Source: Cavenderia fasciculata (taxonomy: Eukaryota > Evosea > Eumycetozoa > Acytosteliales > Cavenderiaceae). Taken from it: 64,000 bases of DNA. Every line of letters starts with the position of its first letter. The stretch's first letter is position 1. Shown piece after piece: positions 1 through 12,079 of the stretch. The stretch lies in NCBI RefSeq assembly GCF_000203815.1, contig NW_004457723.1, positions 992,001 to 1,056,000 of the forward strand, given 5' to 3'. Position numbers and translations under genes: made by a program. The notes beneath the pieces are model-generated. The model searched no databases. It was not told the origin of the DNA and saw nothing but the letters and a program-made list of their open reading frames with translations.

Positions 1-1129
1 TTTCAAAAAAGGTAGACATGAGTATTAAAATATTAAAAGAAGCTTTAATTAAATTAAATGATATTTCTTTTAAAAAAATAATTTGGAAAGAGTATGTAAA
101 AAAATATTAATATTAATAATAATAGAATAGAATCTCCTTATTTACACTCTCTTTTATTTTTATTTTTTTAGATTAATTCAAATATCATTAAATAGTTTAC
201 CAACAAATGAAATTGAAGAATTAATTGATCAATTCTTCCAAGAGATGCCAAATGAATTTAATTATCCATTTGGTCAATTCCAAGATACTATTCCATCAGA
301 TACACCAGAATCTTTTTCAAATGCTTTAAAGATTCCTTCTGTAAAGGTAAAAAAAAACAAAAAAAAAAAAGAAAAAGAAAAAAAGAAAAAAGATAATTAT
401 CTAATTTTTTTTAATTTTTATAGGATTATTCATTACATAATTTTGTTTATGATTGTTATTGCAAGATTAAAAACAATGCAATTCCAATTTTAAGAAAGTT
501 TGCAACAATGTATCCTGATAACCCACATATGTTTTCCAGGTTTGTATTGATCAACAATACTTTTTTTGTTGTTGAAATTTAATTTTAAATATTTTATTTT
601 ATATATTTTTTAGATATGTACAATCAATAACACAAACAAGAAACTTTGACAATATTAAATCAATTTTGAAATCTATTAAACCAAAGAGAAATATCGCAGT
701 ATCAACATGGAAATTGTATGGGCTCTTTTAATTCTAGTACACCAACAACAACAGATGATTGGCAACTTTTATTTGGATAGAATCATGGCGATAAATGACA
801 ATCAAGTTGTTTTACATTTGGACTTGATTGTGGTAGTTAACATAAAACTCTTTCATTTCTTTTCTTTTTTTTTCTTTAGGTCAATCAAAGCAGCAGTTGG
901 TTTTGGTATTCCTCCACAACAAATTTCCAAACTTTATAGAAATGCTTTAAGCTTTAACCCATACAACTATGATTTATGGATGGATTATATACAATTTGAA
1001 AAAGCCATACCAAACAACCAAACCCAAGTCAACCAATGTATCGAAAAGGCCTCGAGATATGGTGTAAATATGTGGATCTTGAATGATGCTGCAATTGCAA
1101 GTCAACGTAGCGAAAATAATACCAAATAG
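1..1129 (+). CDS. UTP6-like U3 snoRNP protein, 3' part, with frame breaks
   Basis: This is the C-terminal part of a half-a-TPR (HAT) repeat protein that runs off the left edge. Exons read at about 1-91, 172-346, 424-539, 614-~832 and 880-1129, with GT-AG introns between them. Visible segments include 'NFVYDCYCKIKNNAIPILRK', 'YVQSITQTRNFDNIKSILK' and 'LYRNALSFNPYNYDLWMDY', which look like the W/Y-containing helices of HAT repeats. UTP6 belongs to the small-subunit processome and acts in nucleolar 18S rRNA maturation. That assignment rests on repeat style and on the C-terminal 'LWMDYIQFE' segment, so it is moderate; another HAT protein is possible. Between about 710 and 835 the reading frame breaks three times, and each break would be resolved by one G fewer in a short G run. 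The locus is therefore either recently broken or contains base-call errors. Confidence 0.5.
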
Positions 1130-1335
1130 AAACAAGAAGGTTATGTATATTTTATTTCGAATCGTGATTTAACCCCTTTTTTTTTTTTCTTTATTCCATC
1201 CACCCACCAACATTCAACAGAGAAAGATAAAGAAATAAAAGAAAAAGAAACAAAAAAAAACCTTTATATTCATTTAAAAAATGATAAATTTCCAACATAT
1301 TTATTTAATATTTAAAAGGGTTATAAATATTTGGG

Positions 1336-2500
1336 TTATTTGCAATGTTTGAACGAACCTCTTGAATTTGAGATAGGAACAAAGGTTAGGTATCTGAGTA
1401 TGGCTTCAATAGCCATTTGGGTATCATCTGGATAGGTTCCGTTATAATCAATATCTGTCAAATAATAAAGATCTGATAATATTTCTATAGCATGTATAGC
1501 TTTGAACCATTCATCGTCCAAACTTAAATTTAGTACTTTTGTATGATGCTCAAAGCATACAAAATGGAACCTCCAAATACTACCAATTCTCGCTCATAAC
1601 TACTATTGTGAAATGAACACTTGGCACATACTTTGTCTTTCTTTAAGTAACGCTGTCGACAATGATGATGAAAAGGTTTGTATCATCTGACCAATAAATG
1701 ATTTAGTCTCGAAACATTCTGTTATCACCCGACTTGATTGCAAACTATCCAACTTTAAACCTTTGATAATAGCCAACTTGATATCAATCTTTTCGATTGC
1801 ATAACAATTCGTATTGATTGAAACATCAACATGAAAGCATTATATCTAACAATCTTATTTTCATATTGATTTGCATTATTTATAAATTCAATCAATTCAT
1901 TCCATTCTTTATCCAAAATAATAATAATTAGTATCAGTATGCCAATTGTGATTATAATTAATTAATATTATCATACCATGGTTATCTTTGAGCAATAATT
2001 GAGCAATCATAATAATATTTAAACTCTTACTATCATCATCATCATTATGTTTTGTTTGTTTCTTTAAATGTTGTAAGATCTCTTCTTTTACTCTTTGTTT
2101 GGGTTGTGATGATATTTGCTTTCTTGAATGTCGCATTCCAACAAACTAGCTAGTGCTTTAATAGCAGCATGTTCAATCAAAGATGGAGGTCCATCAAGTT
2201 TCATTTTCTTTTTTGAATGCTATAATGATGGGTGTCTTGTCAGTACATTCATGATGACGTTATCTCTTTTGATTGAATCATATATGACTTTTTGAATACA
2301 TACATTAGGAGGCATACCATTTGAAACAAGATAGAGTAACCATATTACCCTTTGGGTTGCTTTCTTTTTAAATCCACCAATATAACTACCATTATATTTG
2401 AAATGATTGATTGTTTCTTTTATAAACTGATGAGTTGGTTCTTCTTCTTCCATTAAGTGTCCTTTGCAACAACACACATTTGATATCTGGTTAGTTCAAC
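1336..2500 (-). pseudogene. Decayed gene of unknown family (helical, possibly HEAT-like)
   Basis: Minus-strand coding-like blocks lie in different frames: about 2477-2220, continuing past an in-frame TAG to about 2105, then about 2136-1975, about 1920-1750 and 1521-1336. Pieces such as 'GPPSLIEHAAIKALASLLE', 'KEWNELIEFINNANQYENK' and 'FKAIHAIEILSDLYYL' look like amphipathic helices. The 'W..LI.FI.....' style recalls importin-type HEAT repeats, but this is only a guess. At least one internal stop and two or more frame changes break it, with no GT-AG pair that clearly repairs them, so I call it a pseudogene. It sits tail-to-tail with the UTP6-like gene. Confidence 0.45.
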
Positions 2501-2784
2501 TGTGGAAAGAAAAAGAAATAAAAGAAAAAGAAAAAACCTTGTGCCCTAGGGCATTCATTTATTTTTTTAAAAAAAAATTATAATTATAAATTTATTGATT
2601 TTATTTGTGAATAGGGGAAAAAATATCTCTCTCTAAAAAAAAGAGATATATAAAGTTGTTATAAATCCAAAAAAAAAAAAAGCTCTTTACATTTTTTTTT
2701 TTGAAAGTTTTAAAATCCGATTGTTGTTGTTGTTTTAGAATAAAACATTATTATTCTAATTTACACTTTTTTTTTTTTTTTACT

Positions 2785-4591
2785 TTACTTTAAAAGAGGA
2801 GTAAAATTAAAAGTGATTTGATCAAAATAATTGACTGGACCACCAGAAAAGCCACCAAAAACAAATAGATTGTTTCCTACTAGAGAGGCAGTAGCCATAT
2901 CTCTTGGTCTTGGTGTATAGGTATCCGATAGTGGCATGTTGATCCAATTCATTGATTTTGTATCCAATGCATAGGTATTGTTGCACACAGAGTTGGTCGA
3001 TTGACATCCACCACCAAACAATACGAGGAAACGTCCGTACACAAAAGAGGTGGTAAAAGTACTAGTATTGGGTGCTGGACCATAGATGGAAGGTTTGGAC
3101 CAACAATTAGTTTCTGGATCATAAATGTGAATATCGTTGAATCGTTGTGTCCAATCAGATACTGGACTCCAAATACCTCCACCGAAAAGATAAATCTTTC
3201 CATCAATCACTTCCATGGTATGACCACCTCTTCCACATGGAATATCACCAGTTGCATTAATCTTGTGCCATGTAAGTGTCTTGGTCTCTAAATAATAGAA
3301 ATCTTCCAAGATCTTATATTCACCATCATTTGTTGTATTGTTTCCACTAAATATATAATATTTACTACCAATCACTGCACTACTATGATTTGATCTTGGA
3401 TCTGGTGCCATTCCTTTAGTCTCTAAAATATTTTTCCATTTCTTTAATTCTATAAAAAAAAATAAAAAATAAAAAAAAAGAGAAAATAATTAATAAACAA
3501 ACAATGTAATGTAATCTGTCTTGTCTATTTTGTACATACTAAGATTATAAGTTGATAAATTAAAATAGGTACCATTTCCATTGAAACCACCGAAAATATA
3601 GATCTTGTCACCGATGACTTGAGAAGTATGACGAGAGAATCGTGGAGGTTGATCACCGACAATCTTTGGTCTCGAGAATTCATTGGTCTTGGTGTCATAG
3701 TAATAAATGTCACCATAACGTTTAGAGTTTGATCTTTGCCCGCCAATGATAACAACATAATTTTTATAAACAGAGCTTGTGTGTTTATAGCGTTTGGTTG
3801 GAAACACACCATTAAATTCTAATGGGCTCCATTGTACTGAATCTAGTAATAATTGTAATAGTAATGGGGGTAGGTGGTTACAACAATTAATTAATATGGA
3901 AAAGGAAAAAGAAAAAAGATATTTTGTTACAAATTAGTCAATGTGTCAAGATGATGATGATGATGATATTCATGAGCGGGTGTGTGTGAATGAATGAAAA
4001 AAGTGGTGGTGCAATTGCAAAAAAAATCTAGTTTTGGTGGCCCGCATTGGGTGTGTTCGCGGGTTATTGTTATTGCTTTGCACAACTGATGTTGACGAGT
4101 AAAATTAAATATCACAGGCAAGGAAGCAAGTACTTGTTTGAATACTTTTTTGGATTGTACATACTTTTGGCGGTTAAGTTTTTAAGGTCAGAGAAATACT
4201 TTTTCAAATCAAGGCTACTATTGTCCCTGATAGAATCGGTAATAGAGAATCCATGGCTATTGAGTAATTGAAACCAAAGGAGACGGTCTTCTACCATGGC
4301 ACGCATCTCTTTACAACTTTGAGATAATGATAAAAGGTCTTTGAGTGTCATGAATGAAAGAATATACATCTTTATCTCATCATTCATTAATGGGAAATAT
4401 TGGAATAAACTTGAATTATTATTAAAATTATAAAAGTCATCTTGGTAAAGGTTATTATTATCATCTTCATATTCTCCATCTAGAAATTGGAATGGTACTA
4501 TTGGTTGATATTCTGCCCTACTACTATTATAATTATTATTATTATTGTTGGTATTATAAACCTTTTTAAAAAAACTTAAAAAACAATTCAT
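2785..4591 (-). CDS. F-box and kelch-repeat protein
   Basis: Three exons (about 4591-4165, 3842-3540, 3449-2785) join in frame to a 464-residue protein. The N-terminal part is Asn-rich and disordered. An F-box follows at about residues 55-105 ('MNDEIKMYILSFMTLKDLLSL'-type helix, then a conserved 'LLWFQLL'). The rest is a run of kelch blades, visible as repeated 'GG' pairs after hydrophobic strands ('YVVIIGG', 'KIYIFGGFNG', 'KIYLFGGG', 'FLVLFGGG', 'NLFVFGGF') with downstream Tyr/Trp pairs. F-box/kelch proteins usually act as substrate adaptors of SCF (Skp1-cullin1) ubiquitin ligases, with the propeller holding the target. I chose the Met at 4591 because it is nearest the structured region; the frame stays open upstream into low-complexity sequence. 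The target is unknown. Confidence 0.85.
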
Positions 4592-5811
4592 TCCTTTTTT
4601 TTTAATTATTATTATTTTTGGGAGATAAAAGAGAGAGAGAGATATGAGGAAATAAATAAAATAAAAAAAGAGATAGAAGATAGATATACTTGGGTACAAG
4701 TAAATAGAGAGTGAGGAATGAAAAAGAAAAGAATCTTTTAAAAAAGTCGTAATTAAATACTCGTCGTTTGTTTGTTTGGCACTCACTTCTTTGCCACCAC
4801 ACACCAAACCTTTCAGTAACGCTTCATTTGCCATGTTCGTCAAAGTCCGAAAAAAGATTCAATAATATTAGGGGCTGCCCTTTCTTTGCTCTGTGTGTGG
4901 TGCAATTTAAAGATTTTTTAAAAACAGCAAAGGAAACCAATTGAGTCAAAGGGCTGGGAATGGGTAACCGAAATTGATTGGTGTTACTATTTGTGACAAG
5001 TCATCTTTTAATAGATAAAAATGGAAGGCGATCTGATGACCTTAATTATATTCATCATGATGGCATACATACAGATGTCAGGTAGGCGAACAAAACATAG
5101 AGAGAAAAAAAAATTGACTCGTTGTCGAACTTGATATTATTTGAACATGTACGTTTATTCGTTCGTTGTCGTTATTCTTTTTATCACTCGCTTTTGTACT
5201 CGTTCGTTCGTTTGATTAAGAGTTAGTTCTGTTTCCCTCATCTGTTGTTTGTAATTAATAAACAGAAAAGAACAAGTCATAGAACACAAATCTTTGCAAA
5301 CGAGATTATAAATAGACGCTTGACGAATAACTATTATAGACCGTGTAAAGCTCGCTAGTTTGAGATTATTACTCGATGTGAGTTACTTATTACTCGAGTC
5401 GAGTAGTAGTTTACTCGATTCTCTCTGGGGATTGAATTCAACCACCATTGCAGCTAGGGGGTGATGACGATGCATTGCTTGGTTACCCAAACTTCTTTCT
5501 CTCTCCCTCTCTCTTTTTTTTTTCCCTCCCTCCACCAAACCTTTTTGAACAAGATATCTTATTTGTTCTTGAAAGTTATCTGTTCATTTCATTCTTTTTC
5601 TTTTCTTTTTTAAAAATAGTAATAGTGAGGATCCCCTTTCTGGCCCCGATAAGTTGGAATGGATGGTTTGCCCACACCAAATCTAAAAATACCAAATTGA
5701 GGCATGCCACCTATCAAAAAATCAATACTTGTCAGATATGTTGTTTGTTTTTGGAACAAAATATTTGTTTGTTTTGTTTTTGTTTTTGTTTTTGTTTTTG
5801 TTTTGTTTTTT
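4592..5811. other. Intergenic region between divergent low-complexity flanks
   Basis: No supported gene. The sequence is a mix of short GA/CT runs, several TCGTTCGT-type repeats near 5160-5215, a near-palindrome TACTCGAGTCGAGTA at 5391-5405, and a GTTTTT microsatellite at about 5767-5810 next to the downstream gene's stop codon. It should hold the promoter of the F-box/kelch gene and the 3' end of the mitochondrial protein gene. I see no tRNA or snRNA signature. Confidence 0.5.
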
Positions 5812-7888
5812 TTATTGTCTAACAACAGGATTTGGTAGAATCAAGAATTTATCAATCCTTGATAATTCATCATATGTTTTTTCTTTTTGCATTTGGATCA
5901 TGATTTGTTTGAGGTAGGCATCGTCGACTGTGATTTGGTAGTTTTTACCAATCTCTCTCCATCGTTCCTCTTCCAGAGGTAGGTTGTTCATTCTATAGTA
6001 GCCAACGAATCGACTGATAATAAAGAGGGTTGGCGCGGCAAGACATTCGTCACGTCTGCGTTCAAACGCTCGGATGGCATGTTCTGGCTGGTCGTAGACG
6101 AGGTAGAGCTCAACCAGCTTTCCAAAGATCTGTTCCTTCTTTTGAGAGTGTTGGGCATCGGAAATCATTCGATAGAGACGTGGCACAAGATTGAGGGGGT
6201 CACCACGACTGTGCAGATAAAATATAATGGTGGCAGAGCCAACGGGCGTCGTTTTTTGTTGGAGGAATGTTTGGCAGAGAGTATTCATTTTCTTGGTAAA
6301 GTTTCGACGCGAGTAGTGCTGCAATAGCAAGACGTAGGAGCGTACCGACAAGACACTGGTGATGACGACGGTGTGATGGTCGACCCAATCATCGATCGAC
6401 TTTTGGTCATTGACCGATGCGAGGTATCGCAAGAGTTGTTCGTGCGGTTCCGACGTCTCGAGTGTGAGTGGCGTGTGGTAGACGGTATGATAAAAGTAGG
6501 GAACGGCCACGTGTCCGTGACCAAGCTCGACAAACACGGTAAAGAGTTTGGTGAGTGTGACAAGATCGGTCTTGTAAGAGTTGAATATATCCTTGACAAA
6601 CGGGATATTGCCCATCTGCACAATCAGCGACAACAAGCTTTTAAAGGAATCGATCGACAAGAAAAAGCCAGCCTTTTTCGTCTCTGGGTCGAGAATGATT
6701 CGCATATACTTGAGAATCTCTTCGACAGAGTCTGTGCTTTCGTAGATTTTGTTGACCAAACTATCAAAGTGCTTGTCAAATGGTAGGGCTGTCTTTTTAA
6801 TGATCGAAATGCATCGATCAAAGTTTTTGGTGTGAATATAGTGTTGCAGGATGTATCCCAACACTCGATCCGAGTATTTGATACGACTTTTGTTAATCTC
6901 GACGACCATTTCCTCTTTCTCCACATGTAGATTCTTGGCCGTGTAAAAGTCCAACATTTCCTCGTAATAGATGATATTTTCCTTTAGATAGTATCCATAA
7001 TCATCTCTAATGTTTTCAGCCAAACTATTTGCATTACTAAATGGTCTAATATACCTCAATATCGTCGACGTTGCCAATTGCATCAAAATAGCATCTTGTT
7101 TACAATAATCCATCACTCTATAATACATATTTTCGATATAATGATGTGATTCTTTAAAAGTTGTAGTTTCAACAAAATAACAAAATCTAAAAGTAAAGTT
7201 ACATAAAAGAAAGTATTATTATTAATCATATAGTTTGTGTTATTATTATTATTATTATTTCTTCTTACACAAATACTAAATGTTGTAGACCATCATAAAC
7301 TTGATTAAAGAATAATTGAACACTTTGTTTCGATCTTATACTATCCAAGACTTGTGAAATTGATTCCTTATCTAATTGTTTTATAAATTCATCGTATTGT
7401 GTTTCTTTTAAACGATAGGCAATAAGGTTTTTGTGGGATCGGTCATTGAGTTGGGCTATACCCTCCCTTCCAATCAAATCCTTTTCTGTTCTATGTCCAA
7501 CAAACTTGTTATATTCTACTTTCTTCTTTTCAAGATAGAACTTTGGTAAAAGGGGTCGATTTACCATTGGTTCATTTGCCTCCAAATTATGATGTTGTGA
7601 CCATCTTTGAAGTTTAATTTCTTCTTCTTGTTCTTGTTCTTCAAATTCTTCAAATTCTTCTAATTCTTCATATTCTTCCTCTTCTTCTTCTACTTGGTCT
7701 AGTTGTTTGTTGTTTCTCTTATTATTTGTATTTGAATAGGTTCTTTTAATAGTTGTAGTGGTCGTAGTAGGTGGTTGAAAAGAGTATGTAAAAGTAGTAG
7801 TAGATGAATGATGTGAATGATGTGACTTGAGCAGTGATGCTGTTGTCTGTTGTGATGCTAAACGAAGTGATCTACTGATCATCATCAT
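5812..7888 (-). CDS. Mitochondrial helical-repeat (PPR-like) protein
   Basis: Two exons (7888-7269 and 7186-5812, joined at a GTAAGA donor) give 664 residues. The first 25-60 residues are Arg/Ser/Thr/His-rich with no acidic residue, as expected of a mitochondrial presequence. An acidic Glu-rich linker follows at about residues 67-92. The remainder is predicted all-helical, with roughly 35-residue hairpin units such as 'VLGYILQHYIHTKNFDRCIS' and 'FGKLVELYLVYDQPEHAIRA', resembling pentatricopeptide/TPR units. Such proteins usually bind organellar RNA or assemble mitoribosomes, but I do not recognise the specific family. The join is supported because only this donor restores the frame. Confidence 0.65.
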
Positions 7889-8080
7889 ATTTGCAAATAT
7901 TAGATTTAAATATGTAATGTATGTCTGTATGTATGTGTCTAATACGATATAGATTAATTAATTAAATGACTCTAGATAGATATTGTTGTATCATTGCTTT
8001 TCACTGCTGGTGATCAAACAACAAACGATTCGTTTTTTTCATTTTAGTCGAAGTTTCGAAAACCTTGGGTTTTATTAAAT

Positions 8081-9751
8081 TTATAATTTGGATGGTGTAT
8101 TATTACCATTATTATTATTATTCGGATTGTTATTCGGATTACTATTATTATTATTCAATGGATTGATCTGTAAAATAATATTATTATTATTGGATAGTAT
8201 TGGTGGAATTAAAATGGGTGGTGGTAATTGTTTGGTCTGGTTTAGTATTATTTTACCTCCACTATTATTCCTAGAATGACTTATTAATATACTGTTATTA
8301 TTATTATTATTATTATTTGTTGTTTGTAAAGGTGGTGAAATGGTTGTTGTGTTGGTCGTAGTTGTGGTAGTTGTTATATGTGATGTGGATGGTGATGATA
8401 AAGGTGATGATGATAAAGATGATTGGCTTGATGAAGTAGTAGAGGAAGAGGAAGAAGAAGAAGAAAATCTAGCATTTCTTAAATATGGATTGATATTTCT
8501 ATTTGATGGTGGTGTTAATTTACTGTTATTATTATTATTACTGGTACTAATTGAATGATTAACTTGGTTTTTGTTATTATTATTATTATTATTTGGAAAT
8601 GAATTTTGATATTCTTGTTTAATTCTTTGAGATGCAATATCTGAATAATTGGTATTTAAAACTATAGATTGTGGTATTGATACTCTAAAATATGGATGCC
8701 TGAGTGCTTCAATAGCAGTCGGACGTTTAATAGGATCGTATCGTAGCAAATCATACATTAAATCAATTGCATCATTATTTGCATTTGGTAATATAGTTGA
8801 TAAATGAATTGGTCCAATCTAAATAATAAATAAAAAACAAAACATTAATCAAAATGATACTCTTTTCTATTTCTTTTTTCTATTTCTTTACATTTGGAAA
8901 TTTGAATTGTTTTAGAGTTGATAATTTAATTCCATCAGGCCATGAAGACATGGTTGGAGGGCCAAGTACATTACCAATTTTAAATAATTGATCGATTTCA
9001 CTTGACCCTGGAAAGAGAGGTTTAAGTGAATAGAGTTCTGCCATGATGACTCCAACCGCCCAAATATCAATCGCCGAGTTGTAAGTCTGAGCATGCAATA
9101 GCACCTCTGGTGCACGATACCATCTCGTTGATACATAGGTTGAAAAGGGTGGTTTGGCATCAATCTTTCTAGCCAATCCAAAATCGGCAATCTTTACAGT
9201 ATCATTTAATACCAATAAATTCTCTGGCTTCATATCTCGATGAAAGTATCCTCTTTCGTGCATAAATGCCAATGCTTGTAATATTTGATATCTAAGTAGT
9301 ATATATATAGTCAATTGTTAAAATCAATCCATAGTCAAACCAACCTCTCAGTGAGTTGTTGTACTTACACCATATTCCTAATCTTTGATTCTGGTAACAA
9401 TTTGTTTCTATCTTTAATCTTTTCATATAGATTACCATCAAGATATTCAAATACAAAGAATAGTTCATCGTTTTGTCTAATTACTTCTTTCAACTTTACA
9501 ATGTTTGGATGATTTAGATTATGTAGTGTATTGATCTCTCCCAACTGTATACATTCCTCCCATGATTTATATGCTTTTTTCATTCTTTTGATCGCAACCT
9601 AATAACAAATTAGGTTAATTATATGTAATAGATCAACATAAATGTGTTGTTGTATATAACATACCACTTCATAGCTCTCTCTATTAACAGCTTTGACCAC
9701 ATCACCAAATGATCCATCTCCCAATTTCATTAATATCTTGTATTTATCCAT
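8081..9751 (-). CDS. MAK/ICK/MOK-type (RCK family) serine/threonine kinase
   Basis: Four exons (9751-9665, 9598-9369, 9291-8892, 8818-8081) encode 484 residues. The kinase domain starts at residue 4 with a glycine loop ('[10 protein letters not shown]'), the ATP lysine in 'VAIKRM', the catalytic '[10 protein letters not shown]', 'DFGLAR', and the CMGC signature '[12 protein letters not shown]' followed by '[13 protein letters not shown]' and '[11 protein letters not shown]'. These match the MAK/ICK/MOK group rather than ERK or CDK. The activation-loop TxY (TDY in MAK/ICK) is read here as 'FSTYV', with Ser in place of the first Thr. The C-terminal 200 residues are Asn/Ser/Thr/Pro-rich and probably disordered. 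In animals and algae these kinases control cilium length; dictyostelids make no cilia, so the role here must be different. Confidence 0.88.
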
Positions 9752-10167
9752 TCTCTCTCTTTGTTGTTTCTATATCTTATTATTACTATTATCTATTCAT
9801 CTATATATTTATCTCTTGTTGAGGAGGATGAGGGCTGTTGATCGGTGGTGATTAATATTGTACAATTTTGTTGTTGTCGTTTGTTCTGTGATTTGACTAA
9901 TATGACATCTATATATTTCTATTTCTATTTCTATTTAACTACTACTACGACTACTATACACTAGTATGAACGGTCATACATACTATACTATAAATACTAT
10001 ATATCTTAATTTATCTTTTTTGTGTATTAATTAAAAAAAATGAATCGATCAGAGTGACGGAAGAGGTGGGTTCAAAGTGAGTGTGCACTTACTCTTTTAT
10101 TATTAATTAATAATAACGTTTATAGTTTAGTTAGAAAGGAGGAAGATAGAGTAGAGGATAAAGGAGG
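9752..10167. promoter_or_regulatory. Divergent promoter region, kinase and enolase-phosphatase
   Basis: A 416-bp AT-rich spacer separates two head-to-head genes, so it should contain both promoters. It holds short TATA-like and TTAATTAA stretches and CTA/TATTTC micro-repeats, but no site that I can assign to a particular factor. Confidence 0.4.
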
Positions 10168-11049
10168 ATGAGTAAAAAGAAGATAATCAATACAGTTATA
10201 TTAGATATAGAGGGTACGACGACACCCATCACATTTGTACATGATGTGATGTTTGTTCATTTCAGAAATAGATTGATGTCATTTATCACAGAGAGATGGG
10301 GATCGCAACCAATTGTAGATGATGTCAATGCATTGTATAGGTTGTATAGGGATGACAAGAGCAGTGGTGTCGACCATATAGTTGGTCAAAAAGGTGTGCT
10401 TACACTCGACCGTTTACCGGCCATCCTCGACCCATCCGACCCAACCTCATCACAACAAGACAAGATTCAATCCGTCTACGACAACTGTATAGCGTTACTT
10501 GACATTGATCGCAAAGCAACACCATTCAAACAACTCCAGGGGACATTATTCAAAGAGGCATTTGAAAGTGACGTACTTCGTGGTCAAGTGTATCCAGATG
10601 TATTTGAATCGGTCGATCTCTGGACCCAATCAAATGCATCGGTCTATATCTACAGTAGTGGTTCTATCGCTGCTCAAAAACTACTCTTTGGTAATTGTGG
10701 ACCTACAACTCAAGCAGACCAAAAACAACAAGCCGCCATCAATCTATTACCAAAGTTTAAGGGTCACTTTGACACTACTATTGGCAGCAAGATTGAATCG
10801 ACTAGTTACACCAACATCATCAATCAAATAGACAGTGCTACCGCCGACACAACCCTGTTTGTGACAGACTCGCAAAAGGAAGCTTTGGCAGCCTCACAAT
10901 CCAACCTCAACGTTGCCATCAGTATCAGACCTGGTAACACACCCCTCGACGAATCACTCACTCAACAAATCAAATCAATCAATCCATCCGTATCAACCAT
11001 CACTTCTTTTATCGATCTTTTCAACCATTATACTTTTCAACAACAATAA
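10168..11049 (+). CDS. enoph1: Enolase-phosphatase E1 (acireductone synthase)
   Basis: A single-exon 293-residue HAD-superfamily enzyme. Motif I is 'VILDIEGTTTPITFVHDVMF', which is diagnostic of the ENOPH1/MtnC family with its nucleophile Asp in DIEGT. Motif II is 'VYIYSSGS', a Lys follows in 'GSKIES', and motif III is 'TLFVTDSQKE', with the acidic residue expected for Mg binding. The length fits the family (about 250-270) with a modest insert. In the methionine salvage pathway it enolises and then dephosphorylates 2,3-diketo-5-methylthiopentyl-1-phosphate to give acireductone. The codon use is more GC-rich than the surrounding sequence, as in other conserved genes of this window. Confidence 0.95.
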   Translation: MSKKKIINTVILDIEGTTTPITFVHDVMFVHFRNRLMSFITERWGSQPIVDDVNALYRLYRDDKSSGVDHIVGQKGVLTLDRLPAILDPSDPTSSQQDKIQSVYDNCIALLDIDRKATPFKQLQGTLFKEAFESDVLRGQVYPDVFESVDLWTQSNASVYIYSSGSIAAQKLLFGNCGPTTQADQKQQAAINLLPKFKGHFDTTIGSKIESTSYTNIINQIDSATADTTLFVTDSQKEALAASQSNLNVAISIRPGNTPLDESLTQQIKSINPSVSTITSFIDLFNHYTFQQQ

Positions 11050-11280
11050 TCAATAATTAGTAATAATAAACATAAACAAGAAGGACCACCCACATATATG
11101 TGACAGATAGGTAGATCATGATCTTGATCACGTCATACTATATTATCCTTCAGAGGCAAGACTATCACAACAATAATAATATATAAATAATTTACTCGAT
11201 TTGTGAATATGATCTTCAATGAATCTAAAGGCTTCCCAAATTAAGTGAAAAGTAATTGTCAAAAACACAATAATAATTAT

Positions 11281-11323
11281 GGTCATAATGATCTGGCTGT
11301 GTGATGACCAGATTATGACCAAG
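11281..11323. repeat. Imperfect inverted repeat in 3' intergenic DNA
   Basis: The left arm GGTCATAATGATCTGG pairs with the right arm CCAGATTATGACC around an 11-nt loop, with a three-base bulge. It lies about 230 bp after the enolase-phosphatase stop and 140 bp before the IF1 gene. It could fold into a hairpin in RNA or be a fragment of a small mobile element. No function is shown by the sequence. Confidence 0.5.
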
Positions 11324-11465
11324 TTTGAAGTTCAATAGTGGTGATGAGGGTTTGCCAAAGCTTTCTGATGGATGACCCCCATTGCTTTAAAACAACCTTC
11401 TGAACCATTCATTTTATTTTATTCATACACATATAAACAAACAAACAAACATATAAATAATAATA

Positions 11466-11891
11466 ATGTCATTATTAGTCAGAACTATTCAAAGAACATC
11501 AATCCTTGCTCCACGTATGGGATCAACTGCCTTTATCCTCAGAGCAAAGGATAACCTTAAAGAAAGAGAAGATGCCTTGGAAGAACAATATGTCAAGGAA
11601 AAGGAAAAGGATGACCTCAGAAAATTAAAAGACGTATGTAATCACATACATCAGATGACATAAAGAAAGGAAAGAAGAAAGATTGATACTAATAATAATA
11701 ATGTAATCATATGATATATACTATTTCTTCTTTCTCTCTAGAAATTAACAAAGGATGAAGCTAAAAAGGTTGATACTAGCAGTGTACAAGGTGTACAAAG
11801 ATCAAAGAAGGAAATTGATTCTGAAATTGTTAGCTTGGAAAAGAAAGTAAAGGAACTCCAAGACCAAATTTCAAAGTTAAAGAAAAAGTAA
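11466..11891 (+). CDS. Mitochondrial ATPase inhibitor IF1-like protein
   Basis: Two exons (11466-11633 and 11742-11891) encode 105 residues. The N-terminus 'MSLLVRTIQRTSILAPRMG' is a basic, Ser/Thr-rich mitochondrial presequence. The inhibitory region follows: 'KDNLKEREDALEEQYVKEKE', which matches the charged helix of IF1 (F/L..RE.A.E..Y..E.E). The C-terminal half is a Lys/Glu heptad coiled coil ('EIVSLEKKVKELQDQISKLK'), the usual dimerisation segment. IF1 blocks ATP hydrolysis by the F1 motor when matrix pH falls. The length is typical of the family. The small size means the call depends mostly on the arrangement of presequence, inhibitory motif and coiled coil. Confidence 0.8.
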
Positions 11892-12079
11892 ACAAAAGTA
11901 AAGAAAGTTAATACTTTTCTCCTCCTTTCTCTAAATATAAATAAAAAAGAATAATAATTGTAATATTTTTAAAAATATTGTTTGTTTGTCTCTTGTCTTG
12001 TGGTTTGGTTGTTTGTTGTTATAATTATTATATTATCTATACAAAATTTATTTATTTCTCTCCATCGATCAAGATCATA

